NCBI RefSeq assembly: GCF_032823475.1
Contig: NZ_CP127915.1
Location: 806,001-870,000 of the forward strand
Source: Acinetobacter sp. SAAs474
GTDB lineage: Bacteria > Pseudomonadota > Gammaproteobacteria > Pseudomonadales > Moraxellaceae
Length of the DNA: 64,000 nucleotides
Direction: 5' to 3'
Shown: one piece after another, positions 9,270 to 18,400 of the stretch
Numbering within the stretch: the stretch's first letter is position 1
Layout: each line of letters starts with the position of its first letter
The notes under the pieces: generated by a model
Seen by the model: the letters and a program-made list of their open reading frames with translations, nothing else
What the model was told of the DNA's origin: nothing
The model's database searches: none
Position numbers and translations under genes: made by a program

Positions 9270-10125
9270 TGGATACTATACAACCTTTAGTTACAGTTTA
9301 TATTCCAACTTATAACCGTTTAGAACTTTTAAAGCGAGCAGTTAAATCTGTTCAAGAGCAAACATATACCAATCTTGAAATTATTATTGTTGATGATTGT
9401 TCTACCGATGGTACACAAGAATATTTAATACAATTAGCCAGTCAAGATCAACGAATACGTTATTTTTTTAAAGAAAAAAATAGTGGTGCATGTGTTAGTC
9501 GAAATATTGCCATTAAAAATGCGACAGGTGAATTTATTACAGGTTTGGATGATGATGATTATTTTCTTAAAAATAGAATAAAAGAATTTATACTTGCATG
9601 GGGAAATAAAAAAGAGACGACAAAAGTACTTTATAGTCTTTACTTACGAAAAACAGAAACTGGTCTTACTAAAAAAGTATATAAATTAAAAAAAGTTCTG
9701 ATGAAAAAAGAAATAAATGCTAAGGATCTTATATATTACTTTTATCTAGGTAATCAAATTTTTACATTAACAAGTTTATTTAAAAAAATTTATTTGATGA
9801 AAATTTTATCGCATGGCAAGATTTTGAATGTTATTATAGATTTCTAAAAAATTTTAATTGTACTGCTGAATTAGTTGTAGAGGAAAATTATATTGTAGAT
9901 ATTAGTCATCCTCATGAAAGAATATCAACTAAAAAAATAGATAATATCTTAAAAACTTTTAATGATTTTAGTATTAAACATGATGTTGTAGGGAATGATT
10001 TAATCTTACTAAGATGTCATTTATATAATTATCCTAGTATTATAATTGAAATGAAGGATATTATTTTTAGATTTTTTTATAAGCCATCACTCCTTGACCT
10101 TAAAAGAATTATTAGGAAGATATAA
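9269..10125 (+). pseudogene. GT2-family glycosyltransferase broken by a frameshift in an A run
   Basis: The frame starting at 9269 encodes a GT-A glycosyltransferase N-terminus (VTVYIPTYNRLELLKRAVKS, DDCSTDG, the DxD-like GLDDDD at about residue 92) but terminates at 9847. From about 9790 the coding sense continues in another frame (LFDENFIAWQDFECYYRFL) without stops to 10125. One extra A in the run of seven at 9782-9788 would join the two parts into a protein of about 285 residues. As read, the product loses its C-terminal acceptor region and is probably inactive, unless slippage in the A run restores the frame. A sequencing error is also possible. Confidence 0.8.
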
Positions 10126-10128
10126 TTC

Positions 10129-11103
10129 ATGAGTATGCCTTTAATATCAGTAATAATGCCTGTATACAATGCAGAGGAATTTATTGAACAAGCAATTTTT
10201 AGTATTCTAAATCAAACATATAAAAATATTGAATTAATTATATGTGATGATGGTTCAAGTGATAATACAATAGTTAAAATTTTAAATATAGATGATAATA
10301 GGATTAGATTATATAAAAATGAAAATAATAAGGGTAATCTATTTACAACAAATAAACTTTTATCTTATTGTCAAGGGGAGTATATAGCTATACAAGATGC
10401 TGATGATTATTCAGAACTAAATAGAATAGAAATACAAATGAAATATATTGTTGAAAAAAATGTAGATTTGATTGGTGGAGCAGTTAATGTTTTAAGAGAA
10501 AAAACAATAATAGATGTAATTAAAAATCCTCAAAAGCATCATGAAATTATTTACTATATGAAGAATAAAAATAAATTTCCCGTTATTTGGGGAAGTGTTT
10601 TATTTAAAAAAATAATATATACAAATTTAGGTGGATTTAATACCTTATTTGATAAAAAAGGAGCTGCAGATATTGAATGGATGCTAAGAGCGATAAAAAA
10701 ATATAAATTTTATAATATTAATGATATAATTTATAATTATCGTCAACATGTCCAAAGTTTTACTAAGGCACTAGATACTAATGATCCTAATTTAATTTTA
10801 CGGCTTTTTGCTGAAGATATAGCAATAGATATGTATAGTAAAGAAGATAAATACCCAGCAGATATTTTTTTTCATGAAAGATTGAAATATTATTCTAATT
10901 TGTTTGAAATAGATAAATCAAGGCTTTTATCTATTTATTTTAGTAAGCTAATATTAGGTAATATTAATTATTTTTTATTTTTAAAAAAATTGTTATTATT
11001 GAAGGCCTGTTTTAAACAAAAGATTAAATATTTAGGGATGGCAACTATATTTTATATAGGTGGTTTTCAATTATTAGAATTGATAAAGCGAAAAATTAGA
11101 TAA
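10129..11103 (+). CDS. GT2-family glycosyltransferase
   Basis: A 324-residue GT-A fold enzyme: PLISVIMPVYNAEEFIEQAI at the start, ICDDGSSDNT for UDP binding, and the metal-binding QDADD motif (about residues 88-92). A Shine-Dalgarno-like AGGAAG lies 9 bases before the ATG. It is encoded between the broken GT2 gene and wzy and should add one sugar to the repeat unit. The extreme AT content and AGA/ATA codons match its neighbours. The donor sugar cannot be inferred. Confidence 0.88.
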   Translation: MSMPLISVIMPVYNAEEFIEQAIFSILNQTYKNIELIICDDGSSDNTIVKILNIDDNRIRLYKNENNKGNLFTTNKLLSYCQGEYIAIQDADDYSELNRIEIQMKYIVEKNVDLIGGAVNVLREKTIIDVIKNPQKHHEIIYYMKNKNKFPVIWGSVLFKKIIYTNLGGFNTLFDKKGAADIEWMLRAIKKYKFYNINDIIYNYRQHVQSFTKALDTNDPNLILRLFAEDIAIDMYSKEDKYPADIFFHERLKYYSNLFEIDKSRLLSIYFSKLILGNINYFLFLKKLLLLKACFKQKIKYLGMATIFYIGGFQLLELIKRKIR

Positions 11104-11105
11104 TT

Positions 11106-12146
11106 ATGTGGCCATATATTGTTATTCTCTTTACTATAATGTTATGGATTTTTTCTTTTAAAAAGGTAACGGGTCGGAATGAAATTTTTATTCCGATTAT
11201 ATTATTAACAATATTATATAGTATTAGAAATTATAATGTTGGGACTGATACACCAGCTTATGTCTCAAAATTTATGAAATCATTTGACTATAATTATTAT
11301 TATTTTAATCCAAATGTTGAGTATGGTTATCAATTGCTTGAATATTTGATTTTAGGTATTACACATGAATATTTTTTATTTTTTACATTAATATCTTTAA
11401 TTATCATACCATTATATATATTGACAATAAACAAAGTTTCAGTAAACTACTTCTATTCTATTCTTATATATTTTACTTTTGGTTTTTATACATTTTTCTT
11501 TAATGGTTTAAGACAAGGTATAGCAATGGCAATTTGTTTTTCTGCTCTACCATTTTTATTACAAAATAATTTTTTTAAATATTTTTTACTAGTTATATTA
11601 GCTAGTTTTTTTCATATTTCAGCTTTAATTATGTTGCCTATATATTTTATTGTTAATTTAAAAATGAAAATAGAGCTGAAATTTTTATTTATTTTATTTG
11701 CTTCAATTTCTTTAAGTCAAATTATAATAGAGTATTTAGCACAAGATAATATAAGGTATGAAAATTATACTCAAGAAGTAGATAATCCTGGAGGATATCT
11801 TACTCTATTTTTCTATTTTTCTATCGCTATATTTTTCTATTTCTCAGGGATAAAAAATAGAAAACAAGATATTAAATATAGTAAAATGGAACAAATTTTC
11901 TTTTTGGGACTGGCAATTATAATGCCAATATCATTATTGGGCACAGATCCATCTGGCCCTCAACGTCTATTATATTATTTTGTTAGTATGGTTATTTTTC
12001 TTTTACCATATTATATTAATAAATATAAAAATTTATATTTTAATATAGGATTTTTTATTTTATGTATTATCTATTTTACTCTAACAACTATGCGTTTTAG
12101 TAATTTATACCCTTATCAAATTAACCCTATTTTTGGACTTTTTTAA
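11106..12146 (+). CDS. wzy: EpsG-like Wzy repeat-unit polymerase
   Basis: A 346-residue membrane protein with about nine to ten hydrophobic segments. The segment IRNYNVGTDTPAYV (about residues 40-53) and the ...NGLRQGIAMAI... segment (about residues 133-144) are characteristic of EpsG-family polymerases. Position among glycosyltransferase genes and downstream of wzx supports a Wzy that joins repeat units in the periplasm. Sequence conservation in Wzy proteins is low, so the call rests on topology, these motifs and context. Confidence 0.82.
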   Translation: MWPYIVILFTIMLWIFSFKKVTGRNEIFIPIILLTILYSIRNYNVGTDTPAYVSKFMKSFDYNYYYFNPNVEYGYQLLEYLILGITHEYFLFFTLISLIIIPLYILTINKVSVNYFYSILIYFTFGFYTFFFNGLRQGIAMAICFSALPFLLQNNFFKYFLLVILASFFHISALIMLPIYFIVNLKMKIELKFLFILFASISLSQIIIEYLAQDNIRYENYTQEVDNPGGYLTLFFYFSIAIFFYFSGIKNRKQDIKYSKMEQIFFLGLAIIMPISLLGTDPSGPQRLLYYFVSMVIFLLPYYINKYKNLYFNIGFFILCIIYFTLTTMRFSNLYPYQINPIFGLF

Positions 12147-12147
12147 T

Positions 12148-13035
12148 ATGAGTAAGAATTCTTTTATAAGTATTGGTATTCCTTTCTATAATGCAGAATT
12201 ATTTTTAGAAGATGCTATTAAATCAATTCTAGCTCAAACTTATCCATATTGGGAGCTTATTTTGGTAAATGATGGCTCTACAGATAAATCACTTGAAATA
12301 GCGAAAAAATATGTTGATTTTGATTCAAGAATTAGATTAATTAATGATGGTTTAAATAAGAAATTGCCTTTTAGATTAAATCAGATAATTCATGAAGCTA
12401 AATATGATTATATTGCAAGAATGGATGCAGATGATTTAATAGCAATTGATCGTTTAACAAAACAGATTAGATTTTTAGAAAATAATACTCAATATGACTT
12501 AATAACTACTGGAATGTATTCTATCGATAATAAAAATAAAATATTAGGTAAGAGAATACTAAAAAACTATCATATGAGTGCTCCTGATATGTTGAATGGA
12601 CTGACTAACTTATTACATGCTTCTATGCTTGCTAGAAAAACTTGGTGTTTAAGAAATTTATATGAAGAAAAAAATTCTTTGGCTGAAGATTATGAGCTAT
12701 GGTTAAGCGCAAATATTAAAAATGATCTTAAATATTATGTTATAGAGGAGCCACTTTACTATTATAGAGAAGGTGAAAATGTAAAAAAAGAAAAAATGAT
12801 TAAAGGTTATAATACTCAAATTCAGGTTATTGAAAAATATTATAAAAATATAATTTCAGATAATAAAAAAAATAAAATTATCAAAAAATTTAAAATTAAA
12901 AAAATTATTGTATTAATACTAGATAAATTAAATTTAATGTATATTCTTCAAAGAAAACGTGTGACTGTACTTAGTCATAATGATTTTTTAAATTATTCTT
13001 CTAATTTAGAAATAATATATAAATTTGGATTATAA
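12148..13035 (+). CDS. GT2-family glycosyltransferase
   Basis: A 295-residue GT-A fold enzyme: FISIGIPFYNAELFLEDAI, VNDGSTDKS and the DxD motif ARMDADD (about residues 93-99). I chose the ATG at 12148, one base after the wzy stop, over an in-frame TTG at 12133 inside wzy, because the family start is a few residues before the first beta strand. The lysine-rich C-terminal half (about residues 215-260) may bind the membrane surface. Donor and linkage are unknown. Confidence 0.87.
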   Translation: MSKNSFISIGIPFYNAELFLEDAIKSILAQTYPYWELILVNDGSTDKSLEIAKKYVDFDSRIRLINDGLNKKLPFRLNQIIHEAKYDYIARMDADDLIAIDRLTKQIRFLENNTQYDLITTGMYSIDNKNKILGKRILKNYHMSAPDMLNGLTNLLHASMLARKTWCLRNLYEEKNSLAEDYELWLSANIKNDLKYYVIEEPLYYYREGENVKKEKMIKGYNTQIQVIEKYYKNIISDNKKNKIIKKFKIKKIIVLILDKLNLMYILQRKRVTVLSHNDFLNYSSNLEIIYKFGL

Positions 13036-13037
13036 AT

Positions 13038-14174
13038 ATGTCTAGTTCGTTTTTAATTGGAACTACAGCATCTAATCTTTATTTATTTAGAAAAGATTTT
13101 ATTCTTAGTTGTAGACAGCGAGGAATTATTGTATACACATTAATTTCTGAATATAATGATGAGTGGATTGAAAAAATTAAATCTTTAGATGCTCAGGTTT
13201 TAACTTATAACTTAAGTCGAGCAGGTTTAAATCCATTAAGTGATATCAAGTCAATGTTGGAAATAAAAAATTATATCAAACAATATCAACCAGATTTAGT
13301 TTTTTCTTTTTTTACTAAACCGGTGATTTATGGTTCATTGGCAGCAAAACTTGCTGGTGTGTCTAATATAGTTGGAATGATTGAAGGCTTGGGTTCGCCA
13401 TTCACTGAGCATCCAAATGGTCAGAGTTTTAAAATGAAACTTGTACAATTTTTTCAGGTTTCACTGTATAGAGTTGTATTTCCTTTTTTAAATAAAATTA
13501 TTTTTCTGAATAATGATGACCCAAAGGACTTAATAATTTCAAAAAAGATTTATCATCGTAAAGATTCAATTCACGTTCTTGGTGGAATTGGACTAAAACT
13601 TGAAGACTATCCCTATAGTTTATGGGATACTACATCTAATATTTCTTTCGTTATTATAGGAAGGCTATTGGTAGAAAAAGGTATTTATGAATATTTGGCA
13701 GCAGCTAAAATTGTAAAATTAAAATATCCAAATACATCTTTTAAGGTAATTGGCGCATTAGATACGCAAAATCCTTCAGGACTTACACAACAAGAGTTAA
13801 ATCAAGTCATTCAATCTGGTATAATTGAATACAAAGATTTTACAAATCAAATTGCTGAAGAGTTGAAAAATACCAGTGTATTTGTATTACCCTCTTATCG
13901 AGAAGGGGTTCCACGAAGTACTCAAGAAGCTATGGCGATAGGTCGTCCTGTTATTACGACAGATGTTCCAGGTTGTCGTGATACGGTTAAAGATGGTATT
14001 AATGGTTTTTTAATACCGAAATGGGATGTACAAACCCTTGCAAATAAAATGATCTATTTTATTGAAAATCCTGAGCAAATAAATATTATGGGGCAGCAAA
14101 GTTATTTAATAGCTCAAAAAAAATTTGATGTAATAAAAGTAAATAAAAAATTATTGAGTATTTTAAATATTTAA
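13038..14174 (+). CDS. GT4-family glycosyltransferase, last gene of the wzx/wzy module
   Basis: A 378-residue GT-B enzyme. It has KPVIYGSLAAKLAGV near residue 97, IGRLLVEKGIYEYL at the start of the C-terminal domain, and PSYREGVPRSTQEAMA with TTDVPGCRDTV around residues 290-320. It shares these blocks with the GT4 gene at 282-1421 and may use a similar donor such as UDP-GalNAc or UDP-GlcNAc, but the flanking genes differ in base composition. It starts 2 bases after the previous stop and is followed directly by insertion sequences. Confidence 0.88.
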   Translation: MSSSFLIGTTASNLYLFRKDFILSCRQRGIIVYTLISEYNDEWIEKIKSLDAQVLTYNLSRAGLNPLSDIKSMLEIKNYIKQYQPDLVFSFFTKPVIYGSLAAKLAGVSNIVGMIEGLGSPFTEHPNGQSFKMKLVQFFQVSLYRVVFPFLNKIIFLNNDDPKDLIISKKIYHRKDSIHVLGGIGLKLEDYPYSLWDTTSNISFVIIGRLLVEKGIYEYLAAAKIVKLKYPNTSFKVIGALDTQNPSGLTQQELNQVIQSGIIEYKDFTNQIAEELKNTSVFVLPSYREGVPRSTQEAMAIGRPVITTDVPGCRDTVKDGINGFLIPKWDVQTLANKMIYFIENPEQINIMGQQSYLIAQKKFDVIKVNKKLLSILNI

Positions 14175-14248
14175 GGCTTTGTTACACAAACCTAGTATAT
14201 AGGGTTTATTCAGCCATATAATTTCGAAATGAATAAACCTATCTATTA
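14175..14248. repeat. Possible IS terminus remnant with an inverted repeat
   Basis: Right after the GT4 stop, GGCTTTGTTACACAAACC (14175-14192) resembles the terminal inverted repeats of several Acinetobacter insertion sequences. It is followed by a 10-base inverted repeat GGTTTATTCA / TGAATAAACC (arms near 14203-14213 and 14229-14240). No transposase goes with it, so it is at most a scar, or a terminator for the upstream operon. Confidence 0.35.
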
Positions 14249-14263
14249 GAGTTCTTTCATAAG

Positions 14264-14734
14264 TCATTTTCTACTCAGTTCCATATTATAAATTCCAGCA
14301 ATTAAATTAAATCTTAAACCCAGTCTTTTTCCTCGGTTACGATATCGCTCAGCAAGAATTTTAAAGGTTTTCAAAGGACCAAATATATGCTCAATGCTGA
14401 TTCTCCTCTTGTTTATTTCTTGATTATAAATCTTCAGCTCAGGATCTAATGTGCAACGCTTTTTTGCTTTTAATGGCAATAGACTATTCGGATACACGGC
14501 ATAAAGTCCTTGATAGCCCTTATCTGCGAGAATAAAGCCACTTACAGGAATCTGATGCAAGTTACGTTTGAATAATTCGAAATCATGCACAGCACCTCGG
14601 CTTGTACATAAACTCAGAATTTGCTGAGTTCTATAATGAATGATCGCTTGAACTTTGAAAGTATGTGCCTTCTTCTTGCCGCTATAGCTTTTTTTCTGTT
14701 TTTTTAGGCCGTTGTATTGGAATTTCTGTAGCAT
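14264..14734 (-). CDS. IS5-family transposase, second frame (copy A)
   Basis: This frame carries the rest of the DDE domain: YSGKKKAHTFKVQ, the second Asp in FILADKGYQGL, and the conserved C-terminal RISIEHIFGPLKTFKIL with the catalytic Glu, ending 15 bases from the element end. It overlaps the first frame and has no convincing start of its own, so it is probably translated as a fusion. Copy A has Pro in FGPLK where copies B and C have Arg, which could weaken activity. Confidence 0.83.
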   Translation of the reverse strand: MLQKFQYNGLKKQKKSYSGKKKAHTFKVQAIIHYRTQQILSLCTSRGAVHDFELFKRNLHQIPVSGFILADKGYQGLYAVYPNSLLPLKAKKRCTLDPELKIYNQEINKRRISIEHIFGPLKTFKILAERYRNRGKRLGLRFNLIAGIYNMELSRK

Positions 14735-15086
14735 CTACGATGACCACATTCCAGTCTATGCCTTCGCCTTCTGGCAAATGCTTCGGTAAATTAAATAGAT
14801 TAGACTTGATGAGGCAATCCTCTACATGACGCACAATTCTTGAAGCTGTGGGCTCTGAAACTCCGTAACTTGTGGCAACATGAAATAAGGTTCGGTATTC
14901 ACGCCAATAGCTTAGGCATAAGAGAATCTGATCCTCTATGCTTAATTTGGGTGGCCTGCCTTTGGAAGGAGTTTGCTGCTTTAATTGCATTAAATCAAAA
15001 GTTGACCACGAGATGCCTGTATAGCGCTTAAATTGTGTTTCAGAAAGCTTTTTTGAGTCGATGTATTTCATCTGCAAATTATGCAC
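14682..15086 (-). CDS. IS5-family transposase, first frame (copy A)
   Basis: A 134-residue frame with the N-terminal helix-turn-helix region of IS5-family transposases (DUF4096-like: RPPKLSIEDQILLCLSYWRE, GVSEPTASRIVRHVE) and the first catalytic Asp in VVIVDATEIPIQRP (about residue 120). It ends just after a run of seven A. Adding one A would fuse it with the second frame into a normal DDE transposase, so frameshifting or transcript slippage is expected. The same arrangement is found in copy B. Confidence 0.85.
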   Translation of the reverse strand: MHNLQMKYIDSKKLSETQFKRYTGISWSTFDLMQLKQQTPSKGRPPKLSIEDQILLCLSYWREYRTLFHVATSYGVSEPTASRIVRHVEDCLIKSNLFNLPKHLPEGEGIDWNVVIVDATEIPIQRPKKTEKKL

Positions 15087-15117
15087 GAATACTCAGAAAA
15101 TTAGAGACTAAATATTA

Positions 15118-15951
15118 GGGCGTGTCCTTATTTGAAGAATAATATTTAAACGCCTAGAATTAGGCTCTACTTTATCTCCATTTCAATATTTTTCAATGGC
15201 ACGTACTCTTCTCACAGATGATATTTGGCAACAGATTCAAGTAACAATGAAATTTCATAGTTGCTATAGCTCAAAGAACAGTAGAAATATTATGAAAGCT
15301 ATTTTATGGAAACTGCGCACAGGTGCGACATGGCGTGATATTCCTCAAGAGTTTTGTCCTTGGAAAACTGCTTATAACCGTTTTAAAAAGGCTTATGGGA
15401 TAAATTTTTTTCAAACTACGAGGCAGCTTGGACCAAGAATGGGTATTCATTGATGGAAGCTACATACACGCGCATCAGCATGCAAGTGGAGCTCGGCATG
15501 GCTTCGAGCATGCAATTGGGCAATCTCGTGGAGGACTCACAACAAAGATTCATCTTGCAACCGACGCGAATGGATTACCGATTGATTTTAAAGTCACTGG
15601 GGGTGATGTCCATGACAGCCAAGTTGCAGAACACCTAATAGATCTAATTGAAACAGCAGATTATCTAATCGCGGACAAGGGATATGATTCTGAACATATC
15701 AGGAAGTCAGCTAGAAATCGAAAAATGATACCTATTATTCCATTAAGATCAAATAGTAAGAAATTCAATCCTGATTTTGATAAGTACTTATATCGCTTAA
15801 GGCATTTAGTTGAGAATGCCTTTGCAAGATTAAAACATTTCCGTGCGATAGCAACTCGATTTGATAAACTCGCACGTAATTATCAGTCTATGATTTATAT
15901 CGTAAGCATCCGCTGAACACCACTTTTTCTCACTCCAGAATCTCGCGATAG
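15118..15951 (+). mobile_element. Second IS5-family element, decayed
   Basis: This abuts copy A directly. It starts at a terminus-like GGGCGTGTCCTTATTTGAA (15118-15136) and contains a broken transposase. No matching inverted terminus is visible at the right side, where an IS3-family end begins at about 15952, so the element is probably truncated there. Confidence 0.65.
15196..15916 (+). pseudogene. IS5-family (IS427-like) transposase, frameshifted
   Basis: The first frame (15196-15453) begins MARTLLTDDIWQQIQVTMKF and contains WKLRTGATWRDIPQEFCPW. After about 15390 the sense shifts frame more than once (KGLWDKFF in one frame, LDQEWVFIDGSYIHAHQHA in the next), and bases are missing around the tryptophan-rich linker. 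The second frame (15428-15916) has VHDSQ, YLIADKGYDSE and RLRHLVENAFARLKHFRAIATRF, giving the last two catalytic residues of the DDE triad. With disrupted frames and an altered C-terminus (MIYIVSIR) it should be inactive. Confidence 0.8.
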
Positions 15952-16118
15952 TGTCCACTAAGATTGCCCCGACCCCCGAAAGTTAGACGATTGATTACGC
16001 AGCTTTTAATAACTGAATTCTGTATTGTACAGGGCTCAGTCCTCTCAATTTAACCTTAATTCGTTCATAGTTGTAATAGTGAATATATTCTTTCACAGTT
16101 TTCTCCAATTCATCAAGT
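15952..16118 (-). pseudogene. IS3-family transposase C-terminal remnant
   Basis: On the - strand, bases 16117-15995 encode about 40 residues including EYIHYYNYERIKVKLRGLSP and then VQYRIQLLKAA plus stop. This is the typical C-terminus of IS3-family OrfB integrases (rve domain). A terminus-like TGTCCACTAAGATTGCCCCG lies at 15952-15971. The rest of the element is missing, cut at about 16118 where IS66-family sequence begins. Confidence 0.75.
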
Positions 16119-16377
16119 GAATGCAAATTTATTACATAAATGGATTCGCCAAAATAAATCTGATACACCTCAGTCTGAGCAACAGACCGATTTTCTACCT
16201 GTCATTTTACAAACAACTCCAATAAAAGAAAACATACTTTCACCAACTATACCCGCAAGAAAAGTACCTGTTCGGATTAGAATCAATCCTCAACACTTGG
16301 GTAAATCTGTTGAAATTGAGTATGAAATGGAATCAACAACTGAGTTATTGTTGCTGGTTAAGGAACTCGCTAAATGA
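16117..16377 (+). pseudogene. IS66 TnpA-like accessory protein, N-terminus missing
   Basis: The frame starts abruptly at the IS3/IS66 junction with NANLLHKWIR, the segment that normally follows the helix-turn-helix of IS66-family TnpA, and runs to RINPQHLGKS...LLLVKELAK. The DNA-binding N-terminal half is missing. Its stop overlaps the tnpB start (ATGA, 16374-16377). Confidence 0.75.
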
Positions 16378-16709
16378 TCCGTATTGATGAAATTTGGCTT
16401 TCTACTCAGCCTATGGATATGCGTGCAGGAATGGATACAGCTATGGCTCAAGTGATGAAAGCCTTTGGTGCGATTAAGCCTCATTGCGCATATTTATTCT
16501 GTAATAAACGTGGTCATCGCATGAAAGTATTAGTTCATGATGGACTTGGTCTTTGGTTATGTGGCCGACGGTTAGAACAAGGTAAATTTCACTGGGCGAA
16601 AGTGCATCAAGGTGAAACTATATCTCTCAGTGCTGAACAATTACAGGCATTAATTCAAGGTTTACCTTGGCAACGTATTGGATTAGAAAAAGTCGTTACT
16701 ATGCTCTAA
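16374..16709 (+). CDS. tnpB: IS66-family accessory protein TnpB
   Basis: A 111-residue intact frame with the family pattern: WLSTQPMDMRAGMDTAMAQV, CNKRGHRMKVLVHDGLGLWL and RRLEQGKFHW. This is the Orf2 protein of IS66-family elements; its role in transposition is not settled. It looks full length, but the neighbouring tnpA and tnpC are broken, so it is unlikely to be functional. Confidence 0.85.
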   Translation: MIRIDEIWLSTQPMDMRAGMDTAMAQVMKAFGAIKPHCAYLFCNKRGHRMKVLVHDGLGLWLCGRRLEQGKFHWAKVHQGETISLSAEQLQALIQGLPWQRIGLEKVVTML

Positions 16710-16783
16710 ATCAAGCTGATGGCTTCTGCCATTCTCCAAACGTTTTATATCATTGTATTCATGATCTCAGGCATACTATGGTC

Positions 16784-18369
16784 ATGAATACGATGCACGA
16801 TCTAAGCCAACTGACCCATAAAGAACTGCTGGAATTTACCAGACAGTTAGCTATGCAGCATCAAAAACTAGCAGAAGATAAACAACAATTAGATTCTAAA
16901 GTCCAGCATCTTTCAGTACTCAATAAAAAATATGAGCATGAGTTAGCACTTTTTAAAAAACATAAATTTGGTTGCAAGAATGAACATCTCACTGCAAAGC
17001 AAATCCATCTTTGGGATGAGGCAGTTGAAGAGGATATTGCTGCGGTTGAGCTAGAGTTAGAGCGATTGAATACAGATAAAGCCAATGCATTAGCTGTAAA
17101 GAACAAAGCAAATAAACCTAAACGTCGTCCATTACCCGATCACTTATCTACGATTCGTATTGATCATGAACCAGTATCAACACAATGTACTTGTGGTTGT
17201 CAGTTACGTCGTATTGGTGAGGATATTAGTGAAAAATTAAATTTCCGACCTACTCAGTTTTATAAAGAACAACATGTTCGTGGTAAATGGGTTTGTGATC
17301 AATGTGACACCTTAATGCAACAAGTAATGCCGGCTTATGTGATTGATAAAGGAATAGCAACACCTAAATTACTGAGTCATGTCTTGGTATCTAAATATGC
17401 AGATCACTTACCACTATATCGTCAACGTCAGATCTTCTTACGTGCGGGTGTAGATTTATCAAGATCGACTTTATGTGATTGGATCGGTCGTTGTGGTGTT
17501 GAATTAGAATGCTTAACTAACACTTTAAAAAAAGTGATATTGCAATAGCAAGTTCTACATGCAGATGAAACACCTGTGACCATCATGCGGTTAGATGACA
17601 AAGAGAAAAAGCCAAAGAAAGGTTATGTTTGGGCTTATGCCACGACTCAATATAATCCTATTCAAGCGGTGATTTATGGCTTTCAAGATAGTCGCTCTGG
17701 TGATCATGCTGAAGCTTTTTTAACAGATTGGCAAGGTCATTTGGTCCGTGATGATTACAGTGGTTACAAAGCACGTTTCAAATCAGGTCAGATCATTGAA
17801 GTGGGGTGCATGGCACATGCACGACGTAAATTTCATGAGCTGCATGTGACTGGTAAAAGTAAAATTGCAGAACAGGCTTTAGCATTGATTCCAGAAACTC
17901 TACACAATAGAGGCTGAAATCAGCAAAAATACCGATGGTAGTACTGAACAACGCTATCAGTACCGGCAAAAATATAGCAAACCTATTATGGAACAACTCC
18001 ATGAGTGACTAATACAACATCAAAGCGTAGTCCCCTTCAAGTTCTGCAACAGCCAAGGCGATTAATTATAGTCTCAAACGATGGCTGGCCTTAAGCCGTT
18101 ATTTGGATGATGGTCATCTACCTATTTGCAATAACTGGATTGAAAACCAAATGCGTCCATGGGCTTTGGGGCGTAAGAATTGGCTATTTGCGGGCTCACT
18201 TCGTAGTGGTCAACGTGCTGCGAATATCATGACATTAGTTCAGTCAGCTAAACTTAATGGTTTAGATCCGTATGCCTCTTTAAGTGATGTCCTAAGACGA
18301 TTACCCTTGCACAAAGTCACAGAACTTGAAGATTTACTCCCTCATCGTTGGGCACCCGAAGCCAATTAA
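16784..18369 (+). pseudogene. tnpC: IS66-family transposase TnpC, several inactivating mutations
   Basis: The start is one of three close in-frame ATGs (16778, 16784, 16793). The N-terminal coiled coil, a zinc-finger region (CTCGCQLRRIGED, WVCDQCD) and the DDE part (HADETPV, RDDYSGYKA) are readable. A TAG at 17546-17548 interrupts the frame within LQ*QVLHADE. A frameshift follows near 17900, a TGA at about 18006, another frameshift near 18035, and then the C-terminus (NWIENQMRPWALGRKNWLFA) reads to 18369. At least four lesions make this a dead transposase. Confidence 0.88.
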
Positions 18370-18400
18370 AATATAGCTACGGGATTTATCGGACGCTTAC

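Larger units (their letters stand above)
14249..15118 (-). mobile_element. IS5-family insertion sequence, copy A (complete)
   Basis: An 870-base element with two overlapping frames on the - strand. A second copy at 19754-20683 is nearly identical except for a 60-base insertion, and the points where the two copies stop matching define the ends. TTAG occurs at both ends of both copies (here 14246-14249 and 15115-15118), which agrees with a YTAR target preference in the IS5 family, but the exact terminal bases are not resolved. Inverted repeats at the ends are weak by eye. Confidence 0.85.
16119..18400 (+). mobile_element. IS66-family element, 5'-truncated and decayed
   Basis: The element carries tnpA (partial), tnpB and tnpC (broken) in the standard IS66 order. 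The right end is probably the GGACGCTTAC at 18391-18400, whose reverse complement GTAAGCGTCC is typical of IS66-family termini. The left end is lost at the junction with the IS3 remnant near 16118. Confidence 0.8.
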
